The translations under genes and the position numbers were made by a program. A stretch of DNA of 64,000 nucleotides from Mediterraneibacter gnavus ATCC 29149. Its GTDB lineage: Bacteria > Bacillota > Clostridia > Lachnospirales > Lachnospiraceae. The notes below the pieces were generated by a model that saw nothing but the letters and a program-made list of their open reading frames with translations, had not been told where the DNA came from and ran no database searches. The DNA lies in NCBI RefSeq assembly GCF_008121495.1, contig NZ_CP043051.1, positions 1,815,001 to 1,879,000 on the forward strand, read 5' to 3'. This document shows positions 10,932-19,970 of the stretch, piece after piece (position 1 is the stretch's first letter; the number at the start of each line of letters is the position of its first letter).

Positions 10932-11694
10932 TATCGGAAATACAAATATAGTGATCGGATGTATTCAGAACAAGGAGTGTCTGTTTGTAGAAAGGCTCTC
11001 AACCGTTCATCAGAAAACAGAAATCGAGTATGCGATCGACATTAAGACAGTTCTGGATATTTATCATATTGATGTGGAGCAGATCGAGGGGGGAATTATT
11101 TCCTCGGTTGTACCACAGGTGACCAATGCAGCGAAACTGGCGCTGGAAAAAATTTTGAAAAAAAATGTAATGGTCGTGGGAGCCGGAGTAAAGACCGGAC
11201 TGAATATCCGGATGGACAACCCTTCTTCAGTGGGAAGCGATCTGATTGTGGGAGCTGTTGCAGGTGTGGCACAGTATCCGGTACCGTTGATCATTTTTGA
11301 TCTGGGTACGGCCAATACAGTTTGTGTGATCGATAAAAACAAAGACTATATCGGCGGGATGATCTATCCGGGAATTCAGGTGTCCGTGGATTCTCTGACT
11401 GCAAATGCATCTCAGTTGAGCGGGATCAGTCTGGAAGCACCGAAACAGATCATCGGGAAAAATACGGTAGACTGTATGAAGAGCGGCGTAATCTACAGTA
11501 GTGCATCGGCAATGGATGGCATTATTGATCGTATGGAAGAAGCTCTCGGAGAAAAAGCAACTGTAGTGGCAACCGGTGGACTTGCGAAAAAAATAGTACC
11601 TCATTGTAAACGGGAAATTACATTGGATGATGACCTTCTGTTAAAAGGGCTGGCGATCATATACGATAAAAACGTGAGTACGAACAGAAAATAA
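10915..11694 (+). CDS. coaX: Type III pantothenate kinase
   Basis: 259-residue ASKHA-fold kinase that phosphorylates pantothenate, the first committed CoA step. Seen: the phosphate-binding AIDIGNTN at the N terminus, GSDLIVGAVAG, the FDLGTANT motif around residue 125, GGMIYPGIQ, and the C-terminal ATGGLAKKI. The length is normal for CoaX. Its ATG lies inside the end of the ECF S gene (17-nt overlap), a sign of translational coupling. Type III enzymes are not feedback-inhibited by CoA (family knowledge). Confidence 0.96.
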   Translation: MVLAIDIGNTNIVIGCIQNKECLFVERLSTVHQKTEIEYAIDIKTVLDIYHIDVEQIEGGIISSVVPQVTNAAKLALEKILKKNVMVVGAGVKTGLNIRMDNPSSVGSDLIVGAVAGVAQYPVPLIIFDLGTANTVCVIDKNKDYIGGMIYPGIQVSVDSLTANASQLSGISLEAPKQIIGKNTVDCMKSGVIYSSASAMDGIIDRMEEALGEKATVVATGGLAKKIVPHCKREITLDDDLLLKGLAIIYDKNVSTNRK

Positions 11695-11713
11695 TCAAAT
11701 TTACAGAAATTAC

Positions 11714-11742
11714 TTGAATTGCATGCCAGAAAGCACTATAAT
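11714..11742 (+). promoter_or_regulatory. Promoter of the FMN riboswitch/ribU unit
   Basis: TTGAAT and TATAAT with a 17-nt spacer, about 20 nt before the riboswitch P1 stem. Confidence 0.7.
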
Positions 11743-11762
11743 GGGGTGCAGATAAGAAATAA

Positions 11763-11900
11763 ATCTTCGGGGTCGGGTGTAAGTCCCAACTGGCGGTAAA
11801 GTCCGCGACCTGTTTTCTGCTAAGAGTGGAGGATGGCTGAACCGGTGATCTGCAGATCAGAAATTCCGGTACCAACAGTAAAGTCTGGATGAAAGAAGAT
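11763..11900 (+). promoter_or_regulatory. FMN riboswitch (RFN element)
   Basis: Closing stem ATCTTC...GAAGAT encloses the conserved RFN blocks GGGTCGGGTGTAAGTCCCAA, CTGGCGGTAAAGTCCGCGACC-type P3 sequence, GAACCGGTGA and ATTCCGGTACCAACAGTAAAG, and ends with GTCTGGATGAAAGAAGA. Known function: FMN binding favours downstream termination. It sits upstream of a terminator and ribU, so high FMN should shut off riboflavin uptake. Confidence 0.97.
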
Positions 11901-11923
11901 GTATGTGCAAAAAGGCAAGAGAG

Positions 11924-11957
11924 AGACCCTGGATTTTTTGATCCGGGGTCTGTTTTT
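11924..11957 (+). terminator. Riboswitch-controlled terminator
   Basis: AGACCCTGGAT and ATCCGGGGTCT pair around TTTTTG and are followed by GTTTTTG. It lies between the FMN aptamer and ribU and is the likely expression platform. Confidence 0.85.
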
Positions 11958-12029
11958 GTCTTGGCACACAATCCGGAAGGTTTTCTTTCTTTATCAAAAT
12001 TTTGATGTATTTTGAAGGAGAGAAAAAAC

Positions 12030-12656
12030 ATGAGTACACAAACAAACACAGCAGAGAAGAGTACACAGAAAATAGGTGCAAGAACACTGGCGCTTGTCGG
12101 AATGCTTTCCGCAGTTGCAGTGGTGTTGATGACATTCGACATTCCGCTTCCGTTTGCACCCACATTTTACAAGATTGATTTCAGTGAAGTACCGGTTCTG
12201 ATTGGATGTTTTACAATGGGACCGCTTGCGGGTGTGGGAATTGAGCTGATCAAAAATCTGCTGCATATTGTTATCAGCGGAACTCAGACAGCGGGAGTTG
12301 GAGAGGTAGCCAACTTTCTGATCGGATGTGCATTTATTGTGCCGGCAGGATTGATCTACCATAAAAAGCATACAAGAACAGGTGCGTTGATCGGTATGGC
12401 ATCAGGCACGGTATTGATGACGGTGATCGGAGGACTGATGAATGCATATGTATTGCTTCCGGTGTATGCCAAAGCATTTGGAATGCCGCTGAATGCTCTG
12501 GTAGAGATGGGAACAGCGATCAATGCAAAGATTACAAGTGTCTCAACACTGATCCTGTTTGCAGTGACACCGTTTAATCTTCTGAAAGGTGTGCTGGTGT
12601 CATTGATCGTATTTTTAATCTATAAGAAGATCAGTCCGATTTTTCGGATGAAGTAG
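12030..12656 (+). CDS. ribU: Riboflavin ECF transporter S component
   Basis: 208-residue integral membrane protein with about six helices. It shows the RibU pattern KIDFSEVPVLIGCFTMGPLA and IELIKNLLHIVISG; in known RibU these regions line the flavin pocket. The start is the ATG 9 nt after GAAGGAG. It is controlled by the FMN riboswitch immediately upstream, which makes riboflavin the substrate with good certainty. The energy-coupling module (two ATPases and EcfT) is elsewhere in the genome. It ends 5 nt from the convergent MATE gene. Confidence 0.96.
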   Translation: MSTQTNTAEKSTQKIGARTLALVGMLSAVAVVLMTFDIPLPFAPTFYKIDFSEVPVLIGCFTMGPLAGVGIELIKNLLHIVISGTQTAGVGEVANFLIGCAFIVPAGLIYHKKHTRTGALIGMASGTVLMTVIGGLMNAYVLLPVYAKAFGMPLNALVEMGTAINAKITSVSTLILFAVTPFNLLKGVLVSLIVFLIYKKISPIFRMK

Positions 12657-12661
12657 AAAAA

Positions 12662-14005
12662 TCAGGAAAACTTTTTCTGTTTATACAGATAATACCCAAT
12701 AAAAAACAGTGCTGTCAAAAGCCAGGTGACCGGATAGCTGAAGATGATCGCAGAAATTGTCGGAGAAATCTTCAGCACGCCGATCAGCCAGGCGATTCGC
12801 ATCACGCAGATACCAAGCAGCGTGATGATCACCGGCACGATGACATCACCGACTCCGCGCAGTGCACCGGCAAGTACTTCGATGAATACATATACAATGT
12901 ACCAGGGAGTGATCAGGACAAGCATCTCACATCCGATCTGGATGACGGTCTCATCATTTGTAAACAGGCTGAACAAAATTTTTCTGGCTGCGATCAGGAA
13001 AATAACCAATACAGCGGATATCAGTGCGTCCATGATCAGGCAGACACGGGTACTCTTGCGGATCCGGTCCAGTTTTCCGGCGCCGTAGTTCTGACCCACA
13101 AAAGTAGTGATGGAGATTCCAAAGGCAGTGCTTACCATCCAGAAGATCGCATCCAGTTTTCCGTAGGCAGACCAGGCGGCAGAAGTATCTGTTCCAAAGG
13201 TGTTGACTGCGGATTGAATGGCGATATTGGTAATGGCAAACAGGATTGCTTCGAATCCGGTAGGAAGTCCAAGCTTCAACTGATTTTTCAGGACCGATCC
13301 GTGGAACCGGATGCGGGAGAAGGAAAGCTTTAACATTCCCTCCGAACGAAGAAGCTTGCGTGTCACGAGCAGGGCGCTGAATGCCTGGGAGATCAAGGTT
13401 GCAACGGCGACTCCCAGCACGCCCATGTGGAAAGCGACTACAAACAATACATCAAGTATGATGTTCAGCAGGCAGCAGGCAATCAGATAATAAAGCGGAC
13501 GTTTGGAATCTCCCACGGCGCGCAGAATACTGGAACCCATATTATATAGGAAAACAAAAATAATACCTGCAAAATAAATCCGGAGATAGATCACGGAGTC
13601 CTGCATGATCTCATCGGGGGTGTTCATCAGTCGGAGCATAGATGGTGTAGCGAAAAATCCGATGATTCCGAGCAGGATTCCTCCCACGATGGAGATTGCA
13701 TAGGCATTGTGAAGTCCGTCACTGGCAGCATGTTCATTTCTCGCACCGAAGTACTGGGCGATCAAAACAGAAGCACCCGAAGACAGACCGGTAAAAAAGC
13801 CCACGATCAGAGCCACGATCTGTGCAGAGGAACCGCCCACACTGGCAAGTGCTGCTTTTCCGACAAATTGTCCGACAATGACAGTATCAATGGTGTTGTA
13901 TAGTTGTTGAAAAAAGGTTCCGAGCAAAATCGGAAAGAAGAACAATAGAAGTTGTTTCCAGATCACACCCTCGGTAATCTGATTTATCGGTTGTTTTTGT
14001 GTCAT
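12662..14005 (-). CDS. MATE family efflux transporter
   Basis: 447 residues, about twelve membrane helices in two halves, the MATE layout. Characteristic stretches: PILLGTFFQQLYNTIDTVIV with GQFVGKAALASVGGSS near the N terminus, and the related second-half segment beginning LKLGLPTGFEAILFAI. Family members export drugs or metabolites using Na+ or H+ gradients; the substrate cannot be told. Start ATG preceded by GGGG. It is convergent with ribU and has an IS element inserted about 150 nt upstream, which could have displaced its promoter. Confidence 0.94.
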   Translation of the reverse strand: MTQKQPINQITEGVIWKQLLLFFFPILLGTFFQQLYNTIDTVIVGQFVGKAALASVGGSSAQIVALIVGFFTGLSSGASVLIAQYFGARNEHAASDGLHNAYAISIVGGILLGIIGFFATPSMLRLMNTPDEIMQDSVIYLRIYFAGIIFVFLYNMGSSILRAVGDSKRPLYYLIACCLLNIILDVLFVVAFHMGVLGVAVATLISQAFSALLVTRKLLRSEGMLKLSFSRIRFHGSVLKNQLKLGLPTGFEAILFAITNIAIQSAVNTFGTDTSAAWSAYGKLDAIFWMVSTAFGISITTFVGQNYGAGKLDRIRKSTRVCLIMDALISAVLVIFLIAARKILFSLFTNDETVIQIGCEMLVLITPWYIVYVFIEVLAGALRGVGDVIVPVIITLLGICVMRIAWLIGVLKISPTISAIIFSYPVTWLLTALFFIGYYLYKQKKFS

Positions 14006-14151
14006 AATAATCCCCTTACTCTTAAAATAATCAAGTTGATAAACTCTCTCTTATGTAAAGAATATCAGATTTTACAAACGTTTAACAGAGAAAAATAGAA
14101 GTTCTGGGATAAAATAGAAGAAGGCAAAATAAAAAGAGGCAGAAAGAAAGG

Positions 14152-14174
14152 CAATGTCATTTAGTTAAGACATT
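14152..14174. repeat. Left terminal inverted repeat of the IS element
   Basis: 23 bp beginning CAATGTCATTTAG and identical to the reverse complement of the right end. The repeat itself has internal symmetry, AATGTC...GACATT. Confidence 0.93.
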
Positions 14175-14193
14175 GAGTCGGCAGCCTCTTGCA

Positions 14194-14231
14194 GAGCAAG
14201 GTATATAAAAATATATACCCTGCTCTTTTTT
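14194..14231 (+). terminator. Terminator inside the IS left end
   Basis: GAGCA-GGTATATA and TATATACC-TGCTC form a long stem with an AAAA loop and TTTTTT tail. It is placed where it would stop transcription entering the transposase gene from the host. Confidence 0.8.
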
Positions 14232-14307
14232 GTAAAAAATCCTTGACAAATATAGAAAAATTTGCGGCGAAGCCACTTAAATGTATTACATTTTGGAGGT
14301 AACGCTT

Positions 14308-15612
14308 ATGATATTTGCGGAACATGTAAAAAACAAATTGTCATCTTTAATCCATAAAATGGCGATCGCCCCATGGTTGTTTTCAAAAAATCCAGAAGTT
14401 GATTTTTCACGGAACAGAAAACTTGATTTTGTATCTACAATTCAATTTCTTCTTTCTATGGAAAGTGGAAGCTAAAAAAAAGAATTGCTGGATTATTTCC
14501 AGTTCTCTGTCGATACCCCGTCTGCTTCAGCGTTCTGTCAACAGAGAAACAAACTACTTCTGGAGGCATTCCAGTTTTTGTTTTATGAATTTAATTCTTG
14601 TTTCTCATTCGAAAAAAAGTATAAGGATTATCAACTATTAGCTTGTGATGGCTCAGATTTGAACATTGCCCGTAATCCAAATGATGCAGGCACTTATTTT
14701 CAGTCTCAACCAACTGATCGGGGATTTCATCAGATTCATCTGAATGCTCTTTTCGACCTGTGCGAGAAGCGATATATTGATCTTGTGATACAACCTGCAA
14801 GGCTAGAAAACGAATCATTGGCAATGACACAAATGATTGACCGTTATAAAGGAGAGAAAAAAACAATTTTTATCGCAGACAGAGGATATGAAACATATAA
14901 TATTTTTGCGCATGTCCAAGAAAAAGGAATGTATTATCTGATTCGTGTAAAGGATGGCGGTGGGGGAAGCATGACAGGAAGTTTTGACCTTCCTGATGAA
15001 AATGAGTTTGACCACGACATGCAACTTATATTAACCCGAAAACAGACAAAAGATGTGAAAGCTAAACCCAAAAAATTTAAATTTATTGCAAAATCCAGTC
15101 CATTTGACTATCTGGATTTATATGACAAAAAATTTTATACGTTGAATTTTAGAGTAGTAAGGTTTGCCATTTCAGAAGATTCGTATGAAAGTATAATTAC
15201 CAATCTTCCAAAGGAAGATTTTCCAGTAGAAGAAATAAAGAAGGTTTATGCAATGCGATGGGGCATCGAAACATCGTTCAGGGAATTGAAATATGCTATC
15301 GGATTATGTTGCTTTCATTCAAAAAAGATGGAGTATATCATGCAAGAAATATACGCACGTTTAATCCTTTACAATTATTGTGAGCTCATTACAATGCATG
15401 TAATAATCCAACAAAAAGGTACAAAACATGTTTATCAAATGAATTACACAATAGCAATTCATATATGTCGTTATTTCCTGCGAAATGACATTTCCCCACC
15501 TGACGTTGAGACGCTGATACAGAAGAATCTTTTACCTGTAAGACCCGGGCGTTCCGACCCTCGCAAAGTCAAGCCTAAGTCAGCAGTAAGTTTTCTGTAT
15601 CGAGTTGCATAA
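14308..15612 (+). pseudogene. IS4-family transposase, interrupted by an in-frame stop
   Basis: About 434 codons starting at an ATG 8 nt after GGAGG. A TAA at 14473-14475, in the context GAAAGTGGAAGC-TAA, splits the gene; the frame continues unchanged through KKELLDYFQFS to the end, so a single TTA-to-TAA change is likely. The DDE residues are visible: Asp in LACDGSDLN, Asp in FIADRGYE, and Glu in the Y-(2)-R-(3)-E type block YAMRWGIETSFRELKYAIG. Without read-through, the 56-residue N-terminal piece is inactive. The product would cut and paste the IS at its inverted repeats. Confidence 0.88.
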
Positions 15613-15756
15613 CATCGATAAAAGTATATCGTTAATTTAGGCAGATAGCAATCTGTCTTTTTGTGCTGCATAAATATAAGAGCAAGTTTTTATAAAAGAA
15701 AAATCAGGCAAAGATAGTGAATTTTCTACCTCTGCCTGATAGGAATACATCTGCTT

Positions 15757-15779
15757 AATGTCTTAACTAAATGACATTG
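15757..15779. repeat. Right terminal inverted repeat of the IS element
   Basis: AATGTCTTAACTAAATGACA plus TTG, the exact complement of the left end. Confidence 0.93.
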
Positions 15780-15815
15780 GGCTCACAGCTGCTCTCTTGT
15801 GTTATGTGTGAAATA

Positions 15816-16307
15816 TTATTTGATCTGCTGTATACATTTCTCCAAAACATAGCGGATCGGTTTGAACAATACGAGACATACAATGAAATTGCTGATACAG
15901 TGTATGATATCGAATAGAAGTCCTGACGTCCAATATGCAAATGCACCGGAAATCCCGCCGATTGCAAAGTAGGGGATGGTACAGAGTGCTCCGAATGTAA
16001 TACCATAGATCCCGGAGAGGATACTCCAGAACCATACGGAATCATTTTTCCGGAAAAGGAGAGTGATGAGTGCCTGTATGCTCCAGACATACAGGTAGTT
16101 TATCCACCAGAGTCCAAATCCATAGATCAGACCTTCCAGAAAAACAAAGATGTAAATGATAAAGAATACTTTCTTTCGAAACACAAGTGTATACACAAGG
16201 ATCAAAAGGGTGACGATCTCAATATTGGGCAGGAAACCAAGGGAAACCTGAGCAGCCAGAAGGACTGCGCTCAGGATACCGTATATTACAATTTCCCGTG
16301 TTTTCAT
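15816..16307 (-). CDS. ECF transporter S component
   Basis: 163-residue membrane protein with about five or six hydrophobic helices and the ECF S-type motif GALCTIPYFAIGGISGAFAYW. The start is the ATG whose A lies in the stop TGA of the upstream DUF4430 gene (TGATG), so the two are translationally coupled. Substrate unknown; no riboswitch is visible upstream of the pair. Pairing with a DUF4430 protein (a fold related to the C-terminal domain of transcobalamin/intrinsic factor) makes a corrinoid a possible ligand, but this is inference. Confidence 0.8.
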   Translation of the reverse strand: MKTREIVIYGILSAVLLAAQVSLGFLPNIEIVTLLILVYTLVFRKKVFFIIYIFVFLEGLIYGFGLWWINYLYVWSIQALITLLFRKNDSVWFWSILSGIYGITFGALCTIPYFAIGGISGAFAYWTSGLLFDIIHCISNFIVCLVLFKPIRYVLEKCIQQIK

Positions 16308-16702
16308 CAATATCCTTCTTTCAATGTAAGCTCAAATGCATCTCCGTCAGAAACTGGTGTCTGATCTGCGGAAGTGTTGACCTGTTCTCCGCCTTTTGTG
16401 ATACACCACCATTGTTGTTTGGAATCATCCGCTGTTTCTTCATCCACAGTTGTAATAAACAGACCATATTCTCCAGACTCACCGTCCACGAGATTCTCGC
16501 TTTCTAAAACTTCTCCAAGATATTTTGCATCTGTGTCAAATTCGAAGACATTCTCTGTCTGGTCTCCGTGGATGACGGTCACCGTAATATGTTTTTCTCC
16601 TTCACTGGCTGCAGGCTTCATGTTCTGATATAAAACCCCGGCTCCAATGCACAGCAGGATTAAGATGACAATTCCTGCAATCAGTCCGCTTTTTTTCTTC
16701 AT
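16307..16702 (-). CDS. DUF4430 domain-containing membrane-anchored protein
   Basis: 131 residues. An N-terminal hydrophobic anchor (KSGLIAGIVILILLCIGAGV) is followed by an extracellular domain with the DUF4430 features KYLGEVLESENLV, GLFITTVDE and WWCITKGGEQVN. DUF4430 domains occur on cell-surface proteins, some linked to cobalamin capture. Overlap by one base with the downstream ECF S gene suggests that the protein hands a ligand to that transporter. Preceded by AGAAAGG. Confidence 0.8.
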   Translation of the reverse strand: MKKKSGLIAGIVILILLCIGAGVLYQNMKPAASEGEKHITVTVIHGDQTENVFEFDTDAKYLGEVLESENLVDGESGEYGLFITTVDEETADDSKQQWWCITKGGEQVNTSADQTPVSDGDAFELTLKEGY

Positions 16703-16846
16703 GTTTTTATCCTTTCTGCATTCTTATTTTTCATTTGAAATCATAAAGGTACATCCTGATTTTGTCAAGGAATATACATCTTACAGAAACAAACCGGTTT
16801 TAATCCATAGAGAAAAATATGAGAATTTTACGGGAAAAATTTCCGG

Positions 16847-16875
16847 TTGACAGTTTTTCTGTTTTATATTAGAAT
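16847..16875 (+). promoter_or_regulatory. Promoter of the SleB-like hydrolase gene
   Basis: TTGACA and TAGAAT separated by 17 nt. The roughly 100-nt leader that follows is AT-rich with repeated TTTGTAATA-like units. Confidence 0.65.
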
Positions 16876-16981
16876 ACCAAACGTAACATTTTTGTAATAT
16901 TTGTAATATTTACGAAATTTAGTTCATATAATTTACAAGAACTACGTAATAATATTGCAATAATCAGGAGGTTATTTATTT

Positions 16982-17626
16982 ATGAAACAGAGAAAACGAT
17001 GGATGGCAGTACTTACTGTATGGACAATAGCGTTGTTATTTGCAGCAGGTTTCACGAGTCAGGCATCCGTTTCCAGTTCCAAGATGATTCAGGAAAAAAA
17101 TAGCAAATATACAACAGGGGCAGGGGCGATTGCTGCTGCGATGGAGAGTATTCCGGCAGAGGCAGTAGAACTTACCAAAGCCGAGGCGCAGAAAGCGCAG
17201 GAAGCCAGAGAGCAGGCAGAAGCAGAAGCAAAACGAAAAGCGGAGGAAGAAGCTGCGAGAAAAGCGGCAGAAGAAGCTGCACGGGCACAGATCGCTGCAG
17301 AAGATCAGAAACTTCTGGCATCGATCATCTTCTGTGAGGCAGGAAATCAGCCTTATGAAGGACAGGTTGCGGTCGGAGCAGTGATCATGAACCGTGTCAG
17401 AAGTGGTGTGTATCCGAACAGTATTTCCGAAGTAATCTATCAGTCAGGGCAGTTTGGCCCGGCGATGACAGGATGGCTGGATACTGTCCGCAGCTCGGAA
17501 GGATATACGCAGACTGCTATGCAGGCAGCGGCAGATGCGATGGCGGGAGTCAATCCGATCGGAGACTGTCTGTATTTTGGAAATGGAAATTATGGAATTC
17601 AGATTGGAGATCATTTCTTCCATTAA
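16982..17626 (+). CDS. Secreted SleB-type cell wall hydrolase
   Basis: 214 residues. A signal peptide (basic MKQRKR, hydrophobic AVLTVWTIALLFAAGF, then Ala-rich) precedes a highly charged Ala/Glu/Lys/Arg coiled coil (about 60-105). The C-terminal Hydrolase_2/SleB domain shows LLASIIFCEAGNQPYEGQVA and GAVIMNRV, with the catalytic Glu in FCEAGNQ. Family members cleave peptidoglycan; the best known act on spore cortex, but vegetative versions are common in Clostridia. The start follows AGGAGG at 12 nt. It is followed by an unusual G-rich hairpin rather than a classical terminator. Confidence 0.9.
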   Translation: MKQRKRWMAVLTVWTIALLFAAGFTSQASVSSSKMIQEKNSKYTTGAGAIAAAMESIPAEAVELTKAEAQKAQEAREQAEAEAKRKAEEEAARKAAEEAARAQIAAEDQKLLASIIFCEAGNQPYEGQVAVGAVIMNRVRSGVYPNSISEVIYQSGQFGPAMTGWLDTVRSSEGYTQTAMQAAADAMAGVNPIGDCLYFGNGNYGIQIGDHFFH

Positions 17627-17668
17627 AAATTGAATAAAGATAGAAAAGAATAAGTCGCTTTACGGAAT

Positions 17669-17710
17669 AGACGCCCCCACGAGTTGCAACCTCGTGGGGG
17701 GGGGGCGTCT
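17669..17710. repeat. G-rich inverted repeat downstream of the hydrolase gene
   Basis: AGACGCCCCCACGAG pairs with CTCGT-G10-CGTCT around TTGCAAC. Five extra Gs interrupt the right arm, making a run of ten. No T run follows on either strand, so it is not a textbook terminator. Confidence 0.75.
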
Positions 17711-17748
17711 GCCCAGTTGGATATCAACTTCATTTGCCAAAGCAGACC

Positions 17749-19941
17749 CTATAACTGTATCTTCGAAAATGCTTCTGCAAAGGCATTGTTGATCGGTTCG
17801 TTCGCTTCTTTTGCCTGTTTTCGTAAATAATGATTCACGTCTTTTTTGCTTGCGCCCTTTCCTTCTTTTTTCTTTCGTTCCTCAAAAGAACTCAGTTTTT
17901 CTTTGTGTCCGCAGACGCAGATAAATCGTTGTCCGTCCCCTTTTCCTACAAGGTCCATTTTCTTATGGCATACCGGGCAACGGGCATTGGTATGGCGGGA
18001 GATGGTTTCTTTGTGTCCGCACTCCCGATCCTGGCAGACAAGCATTTTCCCGTGCTTACCGTTGACTTCCAGCATGAATTTGCCACATTCCGGACATTTG
18101 GTGCGGGTCATGTTATCGTGGCGGAAGGTACCGTCCGCAGATTTAATCTCTTGAATGAGTGCTTTGGTGTAATGTTCGATTTCTTTCATAAAGGCTTTAT
18201 CGGATTCTTTTCCTTTTGCGATTGCCTGCAGGCGCATTTCCCAGGAAGCAGTCAGTTCCGGACTTTTTAAATCAGAAGGAACGAGGGAGAGAAGCTGTTT
18301 TCCTTTGGAGGTGATGTGAATCTCATTTCCCTTTTTCTCCATCAGAAAACTGTTGAATAATTTTTCGATGATATCTGCTCTGGTGGCGACTGTACCGAGT
18401 CCTCCGGTCTCTCCCAGCGTTTTTACGACATCCTTATCCTTATGTTTGAGATACTTGACCGGATTCTCCATGGCGGCGATCAGAGTACCTTCGGTGAAGC
18501 AGGCTGGCGGTTTGGTCTTGCCTTCTGTGATCGTCAGTGCGGTGACAGGAAGTGTCTCGCCTTTTTGCACATCCGGCAGGGAAATCTGGGAGAATGTGGT
18601 TTGTTCTTCGTCCTCGTCTTCGCCGTCAGTATAGCCCGACTCATAAACTTCTCTCCAGCCGGCAGATTTGATAAAATTGCCTTTCGCGCTAAAGCGTTCT
18701 TCGCCGATGGTGCCGCTGATGGAAGTCTCTTCATACTCGCAGGCAGGAGAGAGAACCGCCAGAAACCGGCGCACGACCAAATCGTAAATTTTGCGCTCTT
18801 CATTGCTCATGTGGTCAAGCTGCACAAACTGTTCGGTCGGGATGATTGCATGGTGATCAGACACTTTGCTGTCATTGACAAAGGATTTATTTGCCTGAAG
18901 TTTTTGCATGGAAAGCCGTCCGGCAATCTTGCTGTAAGGACCTACTGCGCAGGCTTTTAAGCGTTCCTTTAAAGTCGGCACGATATCGGTAGTGAGGTAA
19001 CGGGAATCGGTACGAGGGTAGGTGAGTACTTTGTGATTCTCGTAAAGTCTTTGCATGATATTGAGGGTCTGTTTTGCGGAAAATCCGAATTTCTGGTTGG
19101 CTTCCCGTTGAAGTGCAGTCAGGTCATACAGTGCAGGTGCGAATGTTTTTTTCAGCTTTTTGCGTACATCCGTTACAAGCAGTGACGGAGCGGAGGCCTG
19201 TTTGATCGCCTGGATGCGGTCTTTATCAAAGGAGCGGGAAGAGCCGGATCTGGCATCTGTCCATGTAAATGTGATTCCGCCAACCGCAGCTTTGAGTCCG
19301 TAATAAGGAACCGGCTTGAAGGTGCGGATCTCTTCTTCTCTGGCAGCGATCATAGCGAGTGTCGGGGTCTGGACACGTCCGCAGGAGAGCTGTGCATTGT
19401 ATTTGCAGGTCAGCGCTCTGGTGGCATTGATCCCGACCACCCAGTCGGACTGTGCACGGGCAACAGCAGCGCGGTACAGTGGCTCGTAGGATTTGCCGGG
19501 GCGCAGATTCTGAAAACCTTCCCGGATGGCTTTGTCTGTAACGGAGGAGATCCAGAGTCGCTTCAGCGGCTTCTGATTTCCGGCTTTGTCAAGGATCCAG
19601 CGTGCCACAAGTTCCCCTTCTCTGCCGGCATCGGTTGCAATGATGATATCAGAGACATCTTTCCGGAAAATCAGCTCTTTGACAGCGTGGAACTGGCGGC
19701 CGGTCTGTTTGATGACTACCAGCTTCCAGTGCTCTGGGAGCATGGGAAGCGTATCCATGTTCCAGGTCTTGTACTGTTCGTCGTATTGCTCCGGATCAGC
19801 CAGTGTGACAAGGTGACCCAGCGCCCATGTGACGATATAGTCTGTTCCTTCTATATAAGTATTTGTTTTTTTATTGCAGTGTAAAACCCGGGCGATGTCC
19901 CTGCCCACGGAAGGTTTTTCTGCAATGACGAGATGCTTCAT
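17749..19941 (-). CDS. topB: DNA topoisomerase III
   Basis: 730-residue type IA topoisomerase that passes single strands to relax negative supercoils and decatenate DNA. The Toprim domain begins at LVIAEKPSVGRDIARVL and includes the acidic ATDAGREGE. The active-site tyrosine is in VLTYPRTDSRYL (about residue 310). Two C-terminal zinc-ribbon-like modules are visible: CPECGKF...CQDRECG and CPVCHKK...CVCG. Start ATG follows GAAGGAG. It lies 30 nt downstream of the yitT-like gene on the same strand, probably in one transcript. Confidence 0.96.
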   Translation of the reverse strand: MKHLVIAEKPSVGRDIARVLHCNKKTNTYIEGTDYIVTWALGHLVTLADPEQYDEQYKTWNMDTLPMLPEHWKLVVIKQTGRQFHAVKELIFRKDVSDIIIATDAGREGELVARWILDKAGNQKPLKRLWISSVTDKAIREGFQNLRPGKSYEPLYRAAVARAQSDWVVGINATRALTCKYNAQLSCGRVQTPTLAMIAAREEEIRTFKPVPYYGLKAAVGGITFTWTDARSGSSRSFDKDRIQAIKQASAPSLLVTDVRKKLKKTFAPALYDLTALQREANQKFGFSAKQTLNIMQRLYENHKVLTYPRTDSRYLTTDIVPTLKERLKACAVGPYSKIAGRLSMQKLQANKSFVNDSKVSDHHAIIPTEQFVQLDHMSNEERKIYDLVVRRFLAVLSPACEYEETSISGTIGEERFSAKGNFIKSAGWREVYESGYTDGEDEDEEQTTFSQISLPDVQKGETLPVTALTITEGKTKPPACFTEGTLIAAMENPVKYLKHKDKDVVKTLGETGGLGTVATRADIIEKLFNSFLMEKKGNEIHITSKGKQLLSLVPSDLKSPELTASWEMRLQAIAKGKESDKAFMKEIEHYTKALIQEIKSADGTFRHDNMTRTKCPECGKFMLEVNGKHGKMLVCQDRECGHKETISRHTNARCPVCHKKMDLVGKGDGQRFICVCGHKEKLSSFEERKKKEGKGASKKDVNHYLRKQAKEANEPINNAFAEAFSKIQL

Positions 19942-19970
19942 AGTGTTTCTCCTTCTTCTGTTTAAAATAT

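Larger units (their letters stand above)
14152..15779 (+). mobile_element. IS4-family insertion sequence, 1.63 kb
   Basis: Bounded by perfect 23-bp inverted repeats and carrying one DDE transposase gene. A strong hairpin near the left end should block incoming transcription. I see no target duplication next to the repeats, which suggests either an old insertion or a rearranged flank. It lies between the MATE gene and a two-gene ECF/DUF4430 unit, and does not interrupt an identifiable gene. Confidence 0.92.

Noticed and set aside
14140-15790. Target-site duplication flanking the IS element
   Set aside because: Bases outside the inverted repeats (left ...AGAAAGG, right GGCTCAC...) do not match over any useful length.
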